Assembly: GCA_023846275.1 (NCBI GenBank)
Contig: CM043878.1
Location: 9,059,501 to 9,123,500, forward strand
Direction: 5' to 3'
Origin: Vanilla planifolia
Taxonomy: Eukaryota; Streptophyta; Magnoliopsida; Asparagales; Orchidaceae
Length of the DNA stretch: 64,000 nucleotides
Below the pieces are notes generated by a model. That model ran no database searches. It had not been told where the DNA came from and saw only the letters and a list, made by a program, of their open reading frames with translations. Positions 1 to 10,929 of this stretch are shown in pieces. The position numbers and the translations under genes are program-made. Each line of letters opens with the position of its first letter. Position 1 is the first letter of the stretch.

Positions 1-3000
1 CATCTGGAAACTTTGGGAGAGAGAGAGAGAGAGGAGAGTTGAAAAGGAAGAAAGAAAGAAACATGGTATTGCTTTTTAAGAAAAAAAAAGAGATCATAAA
101 GAGAAGCAACAAACCTATAAGAAATAAAAGGATTTCTCGTTTTGTTTTGTAGGCATAACATGGAGAAGTAAGGATCTTACTTAAACTCTATTTTTAAAGC
201 ATGTATTAATTGATTTAAATGTTAAGGGCTATATATGAGTTATAATAATAAGTTGAAAGGGTTGGAGGCTATTATAGTTTTCAATTTTAATGATCGTACA
301 AGATGGTCATTTAGCTCATACAAATATGACCTTTGCAGATTGAGCTATAAGCTTTTTGGCCTAAGTGCAAAAAGATATTTGCTAAAAATCATACTAGTGT
401 GATTAGCTTATCATACTAGTATTGTGGTGTATAAGATTAAGATTTGGTATCATATTAATTTAATATAATGATCATACCAATATGACACACGAGTGGATGT
501 TGATAATCATATTAATATGCAAAGAAAATAAGATAATATGATATGCTTTGTACTACTTAATCAAAATATTATCTTGTGTGATTGCTTATTTGATCGTATT
601 TACATATATATTAGTATGGATCGTACCAGTACAACTCATATATCAAACTAATACACTAATACATAATATATTGATTCTGAATATTGCTTATACGATATTA
701 TTATTGGATAGTATGATCTAGTTATGACACTTTACTTTTAAATTATGAATTATATAAGTACAAAAGGTGAATTTGAGTAATATAAATAATTATTAAAAAT
801 ATAATGTTATCGTATTAATATGAGGACTAAACTAGACTTGTATAACAAGTTCTTGAACTACTATATAGAGATCTATTGTATAATTCGTTATCCAACTAGC
901 ATCAGACATTAGCGATACTAGATAATATGAGATATCAAAACTTATAATATGAAGTTTATGTATAAAATTGTAATTAAATAAGTACAATTATTTGATAAAT
1001 AATTTTATTATAGATCGTTTATCTGATCTTTGATACAACCTTGTAACTATCATGAATTGTACTATTATGATCAGGTTATTAGATTAGTATGATCAGAATA
1101 ATGCATTGATCCAACATCTTTAAAGCGTTGACTATATAGTATAATAAGGTTGATCATACTGTATGATACGATGACAACAAATGAAAAATATTTTTATTAT
1201 GACATGATTAATAGAGATTTTAGAAAGTATTTTCTTAAAAAAATTAAATTTTATTGAAAATAATTAATGTGAATTTCATAAAAAAATAAGAATAATTAAT
1301 AAATAAAAAATAATAAATATGACTTCTCAAACTAATAAGTAGTCAAGCTAATTAATTGTGATATATGTGAATTATTAAAAATTATTCTTTATTTATTATG
1401 GAATGTATGAAGATATGTGCATTTGTATAACATAACATTTCTTGAATATGTTTTGATTTTAATATAGTACTTTATGGCTACTGATATATGCATACATACA
1501 CATGCACACACATATGAAATGAAAAAGAGAATAAAGGTATATGTATGGAATTGGAATCAAATTAATATAGTTATTTGATGAATAAGTTTATTATAGATCG
1601 TCTATCTAATCCTTGATACGATCTAATAATTATCATGAATTGTACTTATACGATCAAAAGATCCAACTGGTATAATTAGAGTAATAAGTGGTTTGACCTT
1701 TTAAAATATTAACTATATAGTGTGATAAAGTTGTTCATATTATATGATATAATGACAACAAATAAAAAAGAGTATTTTTATTACATGATTAATAAAAATT
1801 TTAGAAATTATTTTCTTAATAATAATTAATTCTTTATCGATAATAATAAATGTAAATTTTATAAAAAATGAGAAGAATTAATAAATGAAAAAATGATAAA
1901 AATAGCTTCTCAAAGTTGACAAATAATGAAACTAATTAATCGTTATATATGTAGATTGTCAAAAATCCCTTCTTATTTCTTGTGCAATGTATTATAATAT
2001 AAGGATTTTTATGATAATATTTCTTCAATATGTTCTAATTTTGTTATAATATTTTATGACTATTATTATATATATATATATACACACACACTGGTAATAC
2101 AAATGAAATGAAAAAGAAAAAAATTAGCATAGTCTGAAAAAGAGCATGACTTATCTAATAGTGACCTGATATATGTGATATAGCACTTAGGCATGTAAGT
2201 GAGTACTTAGATATGAGGCTCAAACATATAAGCAATATTGTTTCTCTTTTATTACTAGATGTTGACTATAGGGGGCAATAACTACATGATTTTGTTATGA
2301 GTACTCAGATATTAGATTTGAGTATTTCAAGCACCTCTTTCTTCGTCAACAGAGGAAGTTGGCATTAGGGGTGACTTAGTGATAGTGAGATATGTCCTCT
2401 CAAGTGTTGTGGGCAATCAGAGATTTGGTTTTAGCATTCTAAATTATCTCATTTCCCATTAGCACAAATATGGACATAAGGGTGCAAAACTTAATGATGA
2501 TGAAATCTTCACTCTAGGGTGTTGTGAGCATTGAAAGAAGAGGCTTTGATATTCTGAGCACGTTGTTCCCTTTTAACACAAAATGCTTGCACTTGAGACG
2601 AGACTTATTGATGATTTGATACTTTAATCTTTAGTATCATGGTGCTAAGAAGTGAGACCATGATATTTTTCAGAGTGTTAAATCTTATAATGATTAGACA
2701 TGATATAAGATATTTAAATACTAAGATAAGGGTTGTGAAAGAGTTTGGGCTGAGAAAAAAATGAATATACAAAAGGCATAAAAATAAAAAAAGAAAAATA
2801 AAATTGAATATAAACTGAATGAAAAAAAGAAATAAAAGTAAGACAAAATACTATATGCTTATGACGATTTGGATATATGTTTATAGCCATATATCCATTG
2901 TTATTATACTCTCTTTAAAGATTGTTATGCATAGTTGTATTTAATGTTTTATTTTATTATTCAGTTACTTTATTTATTTGAATATTAGTTTATTACATGT

Positions 3001-4485
3001 TATGCTCATTTCTTACATTATAAAACAAGATATTAACAATCATCAAACTAAGAGTTTTTGGAGGATAATTTAGAATCAAGGGGATGAAATACTATGATAT
3101 TTTATGAGTGTGAGTGAATTATGTATGTGCGAAGACATTCATATCTCAATTCAGATTATTATATTAGTACTAGTTTTTAGACTTTTTATATAGTACGATA
3201 GTTGTTTTATTATTTGCTACTATTTTTATTAAAATGTTTTAGTATTAATAGAATTTTTATATAACTCTAGTTCATTTTTAGTAACACATGTTCTTATTTT
3301 CATATTACGAGTTTTGATTAACTCAATAGACTTATATTATGGACATAATTTATTGGTAGTGTGACATAATGGTTCAACACATGCCAAAAGACATTTTAGT
3401 AAGGCATGCCATGCCAAGTGCCCTTACCAAAAAGGTAGAAATCTTAAGTATGTGGATAAAAGACATTAGGTTGGATTGTTAGATGAGCAATAACTTTTAG
3501 AAAATTTAGTTAACTCAACTTTCTTAATCCAAGCAAATAACAAACACTTTCAACAAGAAAGCATGCTAATACAAATCCAAAAAATAATTAATGGATTTAA
3601 GTGTTGATCATCATGAAACAACATGCACTCACCATTTAGGATGACATTATCATGTCATGTTACATAATTATATCACTAGGTACCATCTTCAACATGAAAC
3701 TTTAATATGCAAGCCAATGAAATGGAGCATAATCAAAACATTTGATATGTTCTATAAGTTAACAACCCTAATCACAATATGCTTTTGAGAGAACAACAAT
3801 AATAAATGGTATCGTAAGTTATACAATAATTATGGGCTAAAAATATGAGTATTTTTTTAAATAGTTAAAAATATAAATAATTTCATTATTTAATAATTGA
3901 TTATGTTCTAATAAAACTCAAGATCCAATTGGAAAAAGTCAGTTTAGGATTAACTCTTATAAATATAATTAAGCATCACAAATTTTCTTATACGTGTTTT
4001 TATAATTTGGTTCTCATTTTGGTAAAATAATTTAGATATGAAAAAATTGTTTATTTTATTTACAAAATTAAATTATTAAATAATCAAATAATAACTAATA
4101 ACTAAGTAACACAAAAATAAATTTCACGATGAAAGATAGATAGTATACTATTGAGTTATCTAAATGTGAATATGGTTTAGGATTTATTTATTTATTTTTT
4201 TGGCTCAAAATCATCAATTCATATAAATCATTTTTCAAAAACTTCTTATAAAAAGTACCTTTTAAACTCCAATAATATTGCCAAACAAGCTTTTATTATT
4301 TTTAAGATTTAATTAAAATTATTCTGTCTCATATTTTGTTAAATTAAGTATTAAAGTTTTGTTTTTTTTAGTATTTGCATTATGAAAACATAAGTATTAA
4401 ATTTTATAATTAAACAAAAAAATGAATTGTTTTTATTTATTAAATAAAAAAAACCATATGATTTACTAAATAAAATAAAGTCCGT
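1..4485. other. AT-rich intergenic region
   Basis: No coding region with recognisable protein similarity is visible here. The sequence is very AT-rich with many short stop-filled frames. It contains a short GA run at about 16-36, scattered TATGATC/GATCATA-like words at 300-1160, a large tandem duplication (listed separately) and a mixed TA/CA run at about 2061-2092. The part from 2100 to 4480 shows nothing I can name. The sharp rise in GC at about 4480 marks the promoter or leader of the next gene. Confidence 0.7.
987..2123. repeat. Two-copy tandem duplication, period about 583 bp
   Basis: Copy one runs about 987-1537 and copy two about 1569-2123, in the same orientation. Shared landmarks in the same order include TTATTATAGATCG, TATCATGAATTGTAC, AACTATATAGT, GATGACAACAAAT, ATGATTAATA, and a closing CA-rich stretch followed by AAATGAAATGAAAAAGA. 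The copies differ by many substitutions and small indels, so the duplication is old. No coding capacity is visible; the origin may be a non-autonomous transposable element. Confidence 0.75.
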
Positions 4486-4548
4486 ATGCGACTGCAATTC
4501 GACGCGGAGCTACACCTCGCTTACACTCCATCGTTCACTCACCCTTAA
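4486..4548 (+). promoter_or_regulatory. Possible upstream ORF before the methyltransferase-like gene
   Basis: An ATG at 4486 opens a 20-codon frame that ends in TAA at 4546-4548, about 100 bases before the main ATG at 4647. It lies at the left edge of the GC-rich block, so whether it is transcribed depends on the unknown start site. I see the frame; a regulatory role is inference. Confidence 0.25.
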
Positions 4549-4646
4549 CATCCAAGCTGCTGCCTTGATCTCTCCCTTATCCGAAGCCGTCCAGCCACCA
4601 CGCCGCCGGCGACCTCCTGTGCCCTTCCCTGCAGGAGCCGACGGGA

Positions 4647-5843
4647 ATGGGATCAGTCTCGCTTAAGGTCGGCGATGGCACCGTTAGGTTCAGACGTGCG
4701 ACCGTCTGTTCATCTGCACTCCATCTCGTCATGCTTGCCTCCGTTCTAACCACCAACCTCTTCGCTTTCTACGCCTTTACTTCCGCACCAAATCCTTCAT
4801 CCTCCGCCCCCTCTTTTCTGGACCACAGGAACCTCTCCGTGATCTCTGAGCATGTCGCTGCCATCGTCCGCGAGATCCAGTCTTCGGAGAGCCGCCTCCA
4901 CCAGATCGAGCGCGAACTCTCGGGGTACGACACGATTGACTCTTCCTTATCCTCCTTCCCATCGGAGCTCAAGGTTTTTCTCAACCGCCACCCCCTTCCG
5001 CTAGGCCCCGATTCCCGTTCCAAGGTCACGGACATGGTCTCCTCGGTTGCTCACTCCTGCTCCCGCTCCTCCGATCTCCTCGCCCAGTTCATGTCCTACA
5101 AACCCTACGCCCTTTGCCCCTCCGCAGATTCCCATCTGCCCCAGAAGCTAATCTCTCGCGGTTGCGAGCCACTTCCTCGCCGCCGATGCCTGTCCCGGCC
5201 CAAGCCGCGCCAACTCCTGCCCTTGCCCCAATCACTGTGGAATACCCCTTCCTCCACCGGCGTCGCGGTTGTGGACACGCAAATGTGGGTGAAGCCCCGG
5301 GGGAAAAATGATTTTTTGATCAATGACGTGTTGGCTTTGGGTGGCGGTGGGATCCGGATCGGTTTTGACATTGACGGTGGGGCTGCCAACTTTGCAGCCA
5401 GGATGGCCGAGAGGAACGTCACTATCATCACCTCCACACTGAACTCTGGCGGCCTTGTGGGGGAGTTCGTGGCTGCACGGGGTGTCTTCCCTTTGCAGCT
5501 CTCTCCAGCACAAATATTCCCTTTTTATGACTCGGTTTTCGACCTCGTTCACACCATGAGCGGATTGGATGAAGGAGGTGTGGCCGGCATGGGGCAAACC
5601 CGGTGGGAGGCCCTCGAGTTCTTGATGTTTGATATTGACAGGATCTTGAGAGCAGGTGGGTTTTTTTGGCTTGATAATTATCTTTGTATTGATGATGAGA
5701 GGAAGAGGATGGTCACAAGGCTTATCGAAAGGTTTGGCTACAAGAAGCTTAAGTGGGTGGTCGGAGAGAAGGCTGATGCAAGCAACGCCGGGAAGAACCA
5801 AGTATACTTATCAGCAGTGTTGCAGAAACCTGCTCGTGGGTGA
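4647..5843 (+). CDS. SAM-dependent methyltransferase-like protein (At1g29790 type), single exon
   Basis: This is an intact 398-residue frame without introns. Residues 1-21 are basic, followed by one hydrophobic segment at about 22-45, which fits a signal anchor of a type II Golgi or endomembrane protein. The next 150 residues are a stem-like region. The C-terminal half matches the plant family around At1g29790/At4g01240: a SAM-binding motif I at 239-249 (GFDIDGGAANF), FDLVHT at 298-303, then ILRAGGFFWLDNY and a C-terminal YKKLKWVVGEK block. Motif I reads DIDGGAANF where relatives commonly have a DxGGGTG-like core, so SAM binding should be tested rather than assumed. The start is the first ATG of the frame and gives the expected anchor. 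The 5' half is GC-rich with C/G-ending codons; the last third becomes AT-rich, a gradient typical of monocot genes. Substrate unknown. Confidence 0.85.
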   Translation: MGSVSLKVGDGTVRFRRATVCSSALHLVMLASVLTTNLFAFYAFTSAPNPSSSAPSFLDHRNLSVISEHVAAIVREIQSSESRLHQIERELSGYDTIDSSLSSFPSELKVFLNRHPLPLGPDSRSKVTDMVSSVAHSCSRSSDLLAQFMSYKPYALCPSADSHLPQKLISRGCEPLPRRRCLSRPKPRQLLPLPQSLWNTPSSTGVAVVDTQMWVKPRGKNDFLINDVLALGGGGIRIGFDIDGGAANFAARMAERNVTIITSTLNSGGLVGEFVAARGVFPLQLSPAQIFPFYDSVFDLVHTMSGLDEGGVAGMGQTRWEALEFLMFDIDRILRAGGFFWLDNYLCIDDERKRMVTRLIERFGYKKLKWVVGEKADASNAGKNQVYLSAVLQKPARG

Positions 5844-7369
5844 ACCTGAAGTAAGATTCTTAAGCCGATGCATCATTTTTTTCCCTTAAATTATGGTTCA
5901 TGAAAGAGTGGTAGAGAATTCTGCATAGATGCATTTGTTGGTGGGGAAATTTGAGCAATTGTATTATTATCAAAAGTTTGTGCAATAAGTTAGCATGGTC
6001 AACTCACCATCTCTTTGTTGTTGTACCAATGGGTGGACTTTAGTTGCAGAATATGTTAAGGTTTTTTGGGATATTAATTATTTAGTTCCTTAACAGCTCT
6101 TTTTATGTAGAGTAGCAAAACAGTTTGTTCATTGGAACGATTTTCATAATTGCAGAAGCATAATCAGATTGCTTAATCTTCTATGTGTGGTCAATACATT
6201 ATCCTTAAGATAAGACAATAAAGATTATGTGAATGAAGATTGAAGCAAGTGCTGACATGGATCGTAAAAACTTTGAAGGTTCATTGGCAACATATCCTGA
6301 TGACAAAGCTGGTATGCAATTAGATGTGTATTTAGGATTTATCAGGAGGTAGATGTGTTATAAGGAATATTTGAAGTGGCACAGATTGAAAGATTGATGT
6401 ACATCATGTGTAGGAAAAATTACAACTCTTTGTTTTTATGTTTGACCACCCTAATGATTGCCTTGCTTGCAAATTGAGGCTTAAAGTAATCTAGTTTTTG
6501 AGGATGGATTTCACTACACCAATATTTTAGCCCTTATAGCTTTTGAAAGCATTTAGTTTTTGATCCAAATAAGGTCTTGGGAAGTTCAAACATGATGTAG
6601 AAAGTGTATTGATTGAACCTTAAGCCGACTGATTGTAAGTTTTCTGTTTAACTCTTAAGTAGTTTTAAAATAGGATTAAAGTTCTATCTTGCTAATTTTA
6701 GTTTTTCATACTTGATGGATTTGTAAAAATTGGAAAACAAAACTGAGACATATGTTTGATAATTAATTTTTTTTAACTAATGGGAATCAAAATGCGACCA
6801 AATATTGAAATCTTATAAAAATCCCATGTATACTATTGCGAAGCATATTAAAATAGTACTTTAATCTAAGCTCTAAATGTTGAACCCTTGATTTTTGTAT
6901 CACTAGTTTGATACAATTTTTTTATTTATTAATGTTTTTTTAAATTATTTTAGATTATACATTTTAAAATTAAATAGGTGAGACATTTGAAGAGCTTAGT
7001 CGTAGACTCAATAAATTTATTAGTAGTGTTTTTGTGTTAACTATAATTAGTATCAAAAGAAACACAAAACTTAAGTGAAAAAGAAGAAAAGTTTTTGTGA
7101 GTTATCATTATTTGCTTTAGAATGTTAGATTTATACTCATTTTTTTTGAGGTATTACGATTCAATAAGATTAACTATGAGTGATCAAAAGTTTTTAAAAT
7201 TATTCTTTCATTCATATAGGATTTTATAAAATATGTATTTTATTTAAGATTTCTAACTCTATAAATATGAATTAAAATATAACAAAGTTAATAAGTTACA
7301 TCATTTAGTAAAATTTAATAAATTAAAAATCGAAAAGAGTATGAATTAAGTTGATTTGACAAAATAGTA

Positions 7370-8060
7370 TTAGTCATACTTGTATGATAGTCTCATTGTA
7401 CAATATAAGCAATTCTACTATATGATCAGGCAAATAATGAGACTTGTATGATATGTTCATTTGAGCGATCAAACATATTGTTGAACTTAGTGATCAGGTA
7501 TTTAAGCTAAAATATTAGGATATTAGTATAATATAATTCCCTAATTGTGCATTTACAACTGTACTTTAACGGAGCAGGTATTGATTGAGTTATGTTGTAT
7601 ATAGCTTCGTACTTGTTTGATTTAGTTCATCGAATGGTATGATCGTATTTCTATTTACTGTTGTATGAGAAATTGCCTCTTCGTAACGATTCATATCTAT
7701 GCCTGAGAGAATTCTAAACAACCCTTATTTAAAATCAAGAGCGAATAGTCTTATACAATATGATATAACTTATCGTATTTGTATGAATTTATGAATTCTA
7801 GGAGATGGATTGAGATTTAAATAAAATGAGAGTCGAAGGATCTTCGTACAATACGATGTTCATTATCATACTAATATGATTCATTTGAAGCTTTAGAGAT
7901 GAACTTAAGGCTTAGGTGTTGGATGATACTACATTATTAATCAAATAAGCTATGAGATCGCACTTGTATGATCCTATATCATTAATGAAATAAGCTAGTT
8001 GAACCAATCTGAAGGGTCAAATCAATGACATATTATGTGTATCATATTTGTATGATTTTT
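7370..8060. repeat. Repeat-like segment with recurring TTGTATGAT words
   Basis: The word TTGTATGAT or close variants recurs at about 7379, 7444, 7965 and 8048, together with GTACAATATGA and TATCGTATT words. Similar words (ATCATACTAGT, GATCGTACCAGTAC, TTAGTATGATCAG) occur at 300-1160 on the other side of the methyltransferase-like gene. This suggests pieces of one repeat family. The family cannot be named from the sequence alone. Confidence 0.35.
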
Positions 8061-8379
8061 AGATTGGACAGTTCAATCAATTAAAAAAATGCGAGTAAAA
8101 AATTAGTTGATAGAATTTTTATTATAATCATTGCGAGATTTTAGTAGCTTAAACTTAGTGTAAAAGTTAATAATCATTTGTATTTTTTTAAGAAAAGGTA
8201 TCAGAAGATCATCTTTGCAAAGAGAATGAAAAAGTAAGGCCACTGAATTTTAGCATTGATCTCATTCTTTATGGCATTTTTTTATGTTCATGTTCTTATT
8301 AAAAACAAATCATTCTTGTATTATTTTATTTCATTTCAGTGTGTCTTTTGTTTAATTTGGATTGAGTTGTAGAACCTTG

Positions 8380-8760
8380 TAATTGAGTTTTTATTTTGGT
8401 TTTTTGCCCAATTTTTGGGACTATAATTGAACTTGTATTAGTTTTTTGGCTATGTTTTTACGGTCTTTTGGCCTGATGATATGTAACTTCCTTTGATCAA
8501 GTATTGTAGGCTCTTTAGGTCCGATGATTATTGGATTCTTTGGTCCGGTGTTTTATAAGGTCTTCTGAGTAATTGTTGTCGACTCTTTTAGATAGATATT
8601 TGTAGGTTTTTTTTTTTTGGCTTGGTGTTGGTTATTTGCAACTTACTTTCACAAAAGACTTCCTCAGTAAAGCTTAACATTTTGGTTAAGCATGGACGTA
8701 AATTTGGGTTTGAATTGAACCACCGAAAAATCTTTTATTTATTTTTTTATTGCACTCTCA
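8380..8760. repeat. Possible LTR-like or other retroelement fragment
   Basis: The segment carries a repeating theme around TCTTTTGGCC, TCTTTAGGTCCGATGATTA and TCTTTGGTCCGGTG, a long T run, and a compositional break from its AT-rich flanks. It has no open frame. I see the internal repetition; assignment to a retroelement is a guess. Confidence 0.25.
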
Positions 8761-10761
8761 CATCAAGTATGTTTAAAAGTTAAGCAAGATTTTATAAAAC
8801 TAATTCACACGATCAATTAAGAATTTTAAAAGGCTTTTGTTGCAATATTTGTAGTTGTTTGAATTTACAATTTGCACAATTTATCTCTCTTCTTGTATGG
8901 ACATCATGCTTTCATGATTTTCAATACTAAAATGCATTAAATCTTTGTTTAGAGACTAAGAAAGGCTTAAGTCTAACAAATCCAAATTTTTAGGTATGTT
9001 TGAAGCTTCGAAAAACATATTTGGGGAACTTCAAATTCCAAACTAAAACTACAAATTCCACATTTTCGAGGCAAAGTGACTCGATAAACCTAAAAAAATG
9101 TCCCGATACTCATGATTAAAACCCATGATTCAACCAAAGATGTTTCAAGGTAATATGGAGATATAACAATATGAGTTGAAGATTGAAATGTAAAAATATA
9201 GCAAATTATAACAAAGTACTATTGAACTCTAACAAAAACACTGAAAGCACTATGGATGAAGCAATCATGTTGGATACACTACATCAATATGTCATATAGA
9301 TCACAAATTATTTTCTTAATGTTAGCTACTTGATGAAGAGATGATATATGGTCTTTTGTCATCCCATTGTAAGACTCTAAAGAGATTTCAAGTATGACAA
9401 TGATGAATTATTTTGCTTAAGCATTTATGCATTCCATGTAATTTTACTAACATCAAACTCCTATTAAGCCAACTAATATTTGATCTTTATGTGCTTATGT
9501 AAGATAGAATTCTACTGATGTAGATGACATTCATCCTTCCAATTGGCATGATCATCACCTTTCAGTTCTTTGTCTGGCTTTTGGTAGTCCCATATTTTTA
9601 CTTAGGCAAAAAATGTGCAGACCAAAGAACAAGAAACCAACCCTGTACCCTTTGCTAAGCTGTGTGAAGGTCCCTGCATGATCGAAGATTGTTCGAAAAT
9701 TGGATGTTTTTATGCATTTATGAAGAAGATTTTGATTAAAAGATCAAAAATAAGTTAGAAATCTGATCAATTTTTACTTAAAATGAGATATAATCAAGAA
9801 GTAATATGTCAAATTGATTTCAACTCAACTCAACTCAACTCACCAACTTGATTTGGGTTTGAGTTGGTTTATAATTTATTCACACTTCACATTAATATAT
9901 ATTAAGTTCAATCTATTTTGTTGTTTATGTAGATATTAGTTATGTTTATATCAAAAATAAAAATTTAAGAATAAAAGATCATTTGGAGAGCATTATATCT
10001 AATAATGAAATAAATTATCAACAAATTTTAAATACTTTAATAACAAGATAAATAATATTTATATATCAATATTATTTGCATAATAATATTTTAAATTCTC
10101 CTTTAATTGTTCAAAGATAATCAAGAGAATTAGAAATAGATTTAGTATAGAATATAATAGATCATCTAAAAGTTCACATCTTTAACAAAACATAGAGAAA
10201 AATTATAATTGATGATTAAAATAAATTTTTATATTTTAATAATATTGAATAAAATATTTTTAATAACAGTGGCTCATGGATTTCTTATATACAAAAAAAA
10301 AATCATTTAATATAACAATTGTGATTTGAAAAATTGTTTAAAGAATTCTAGGCAGAGCTTGTATCATATATTTTAGAAACATTAGCATAAAAAATATAAA
10401 TTAATTTAAGAAAATAGGTACATAAGATATTATATTTATAATAAGCAAAAATATTAATTATTTAATTATTAATAATAAACATGAATAACAATGTAGTCTA
10501 AATTTTAAACTTTAGTGTTGAATCAAGTAAATGTGTTCCATTATTCAAATATAAATCAGACCTATCAAGTATAAATATTATTTATTGTTTTATTTCAAAA
10601 GCGACACCATAAGTTAAAATGCTTGACTTAAAGTGCATTTTTATTTAAAGAAATTATTATTAAAAATATTTTATGAATTTATTTATAAAATTAGCCGTAC
10701 TGCACGATTTGTAAAAGATCGTACGGGTGAGTGGGCGATCGTTTTTCCCCGTGCTTATCCA

Positions 10762-10780
10762 CTTCTCTTAAGAAGAGAAG
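10762..10780. promoter_or_regulatory. 8-bp inverted repeat upstream of PYG7
   Basis: Arms CTTCTCTT (10762-10769) and AAGAGAAG (10773-10780) are perfectly complementary around a 3-base loop. The element lies about 150 bases upstream of the PYG7 start, in the promoter or 5' leader. Confidence 0.4.
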
Positions 10781-10862
10781 CAAAACGACGAGCTGAACTG
10801 CATTAAGAGAGAGACCGGCGGTGCGAGAGTGAGATAGAGCGAGAGGGAGACGGCGAGGCGAG

Positions 10863-10901
10863 ATGATGATCTTTCTTGTCGTCTCCTACGGGAAATCCTA
10901 G
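10863..10901 (+). promoter_or_regulatory. Short upstream ORF in the PYG7 leader
   Basis: Two adjacent ATG codons at 10863 open a 12-residue frame (MMIFLVVSYGKS) ending in TAG at 10899-10901. It ends 28 bases before the main ATG at 10930 and sits in the GC-rich leader. If transcribed it would precede the main start; translational control is inference. Confidence 0.4.
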
Positions 10902-10929
10902 TGCGGCGTCCTGCTTCTGAGCTGCTTTT

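Larger units (their letters stand above)
5844..10680. other. Intergenic region with 3' UTR and decayed repeats
   Basis: The first several hundred bases are probably the 3' UTR of the methyltransferase-like gene; an AATAAAG-type signal occurs near 6218. From about 6.7 kb on the DNA is AT-rich. A repeat-like stretch at 7370-8060 and an LTR-like stretch at 8380-8760 are listed separately. A (CAACT)4 run lies at 9821-9841. No protein-coding gene, tRNA or rRNA is visible. Confidence 0.6.

Noticed and set aside
5105..5801. Long minus-strand open frames opposite the methyltransferase-like gene
   Set aside because: They are shadows of a GC-rich coding exon, have no recognisable domains, and overlap a strand with clear family similarity.
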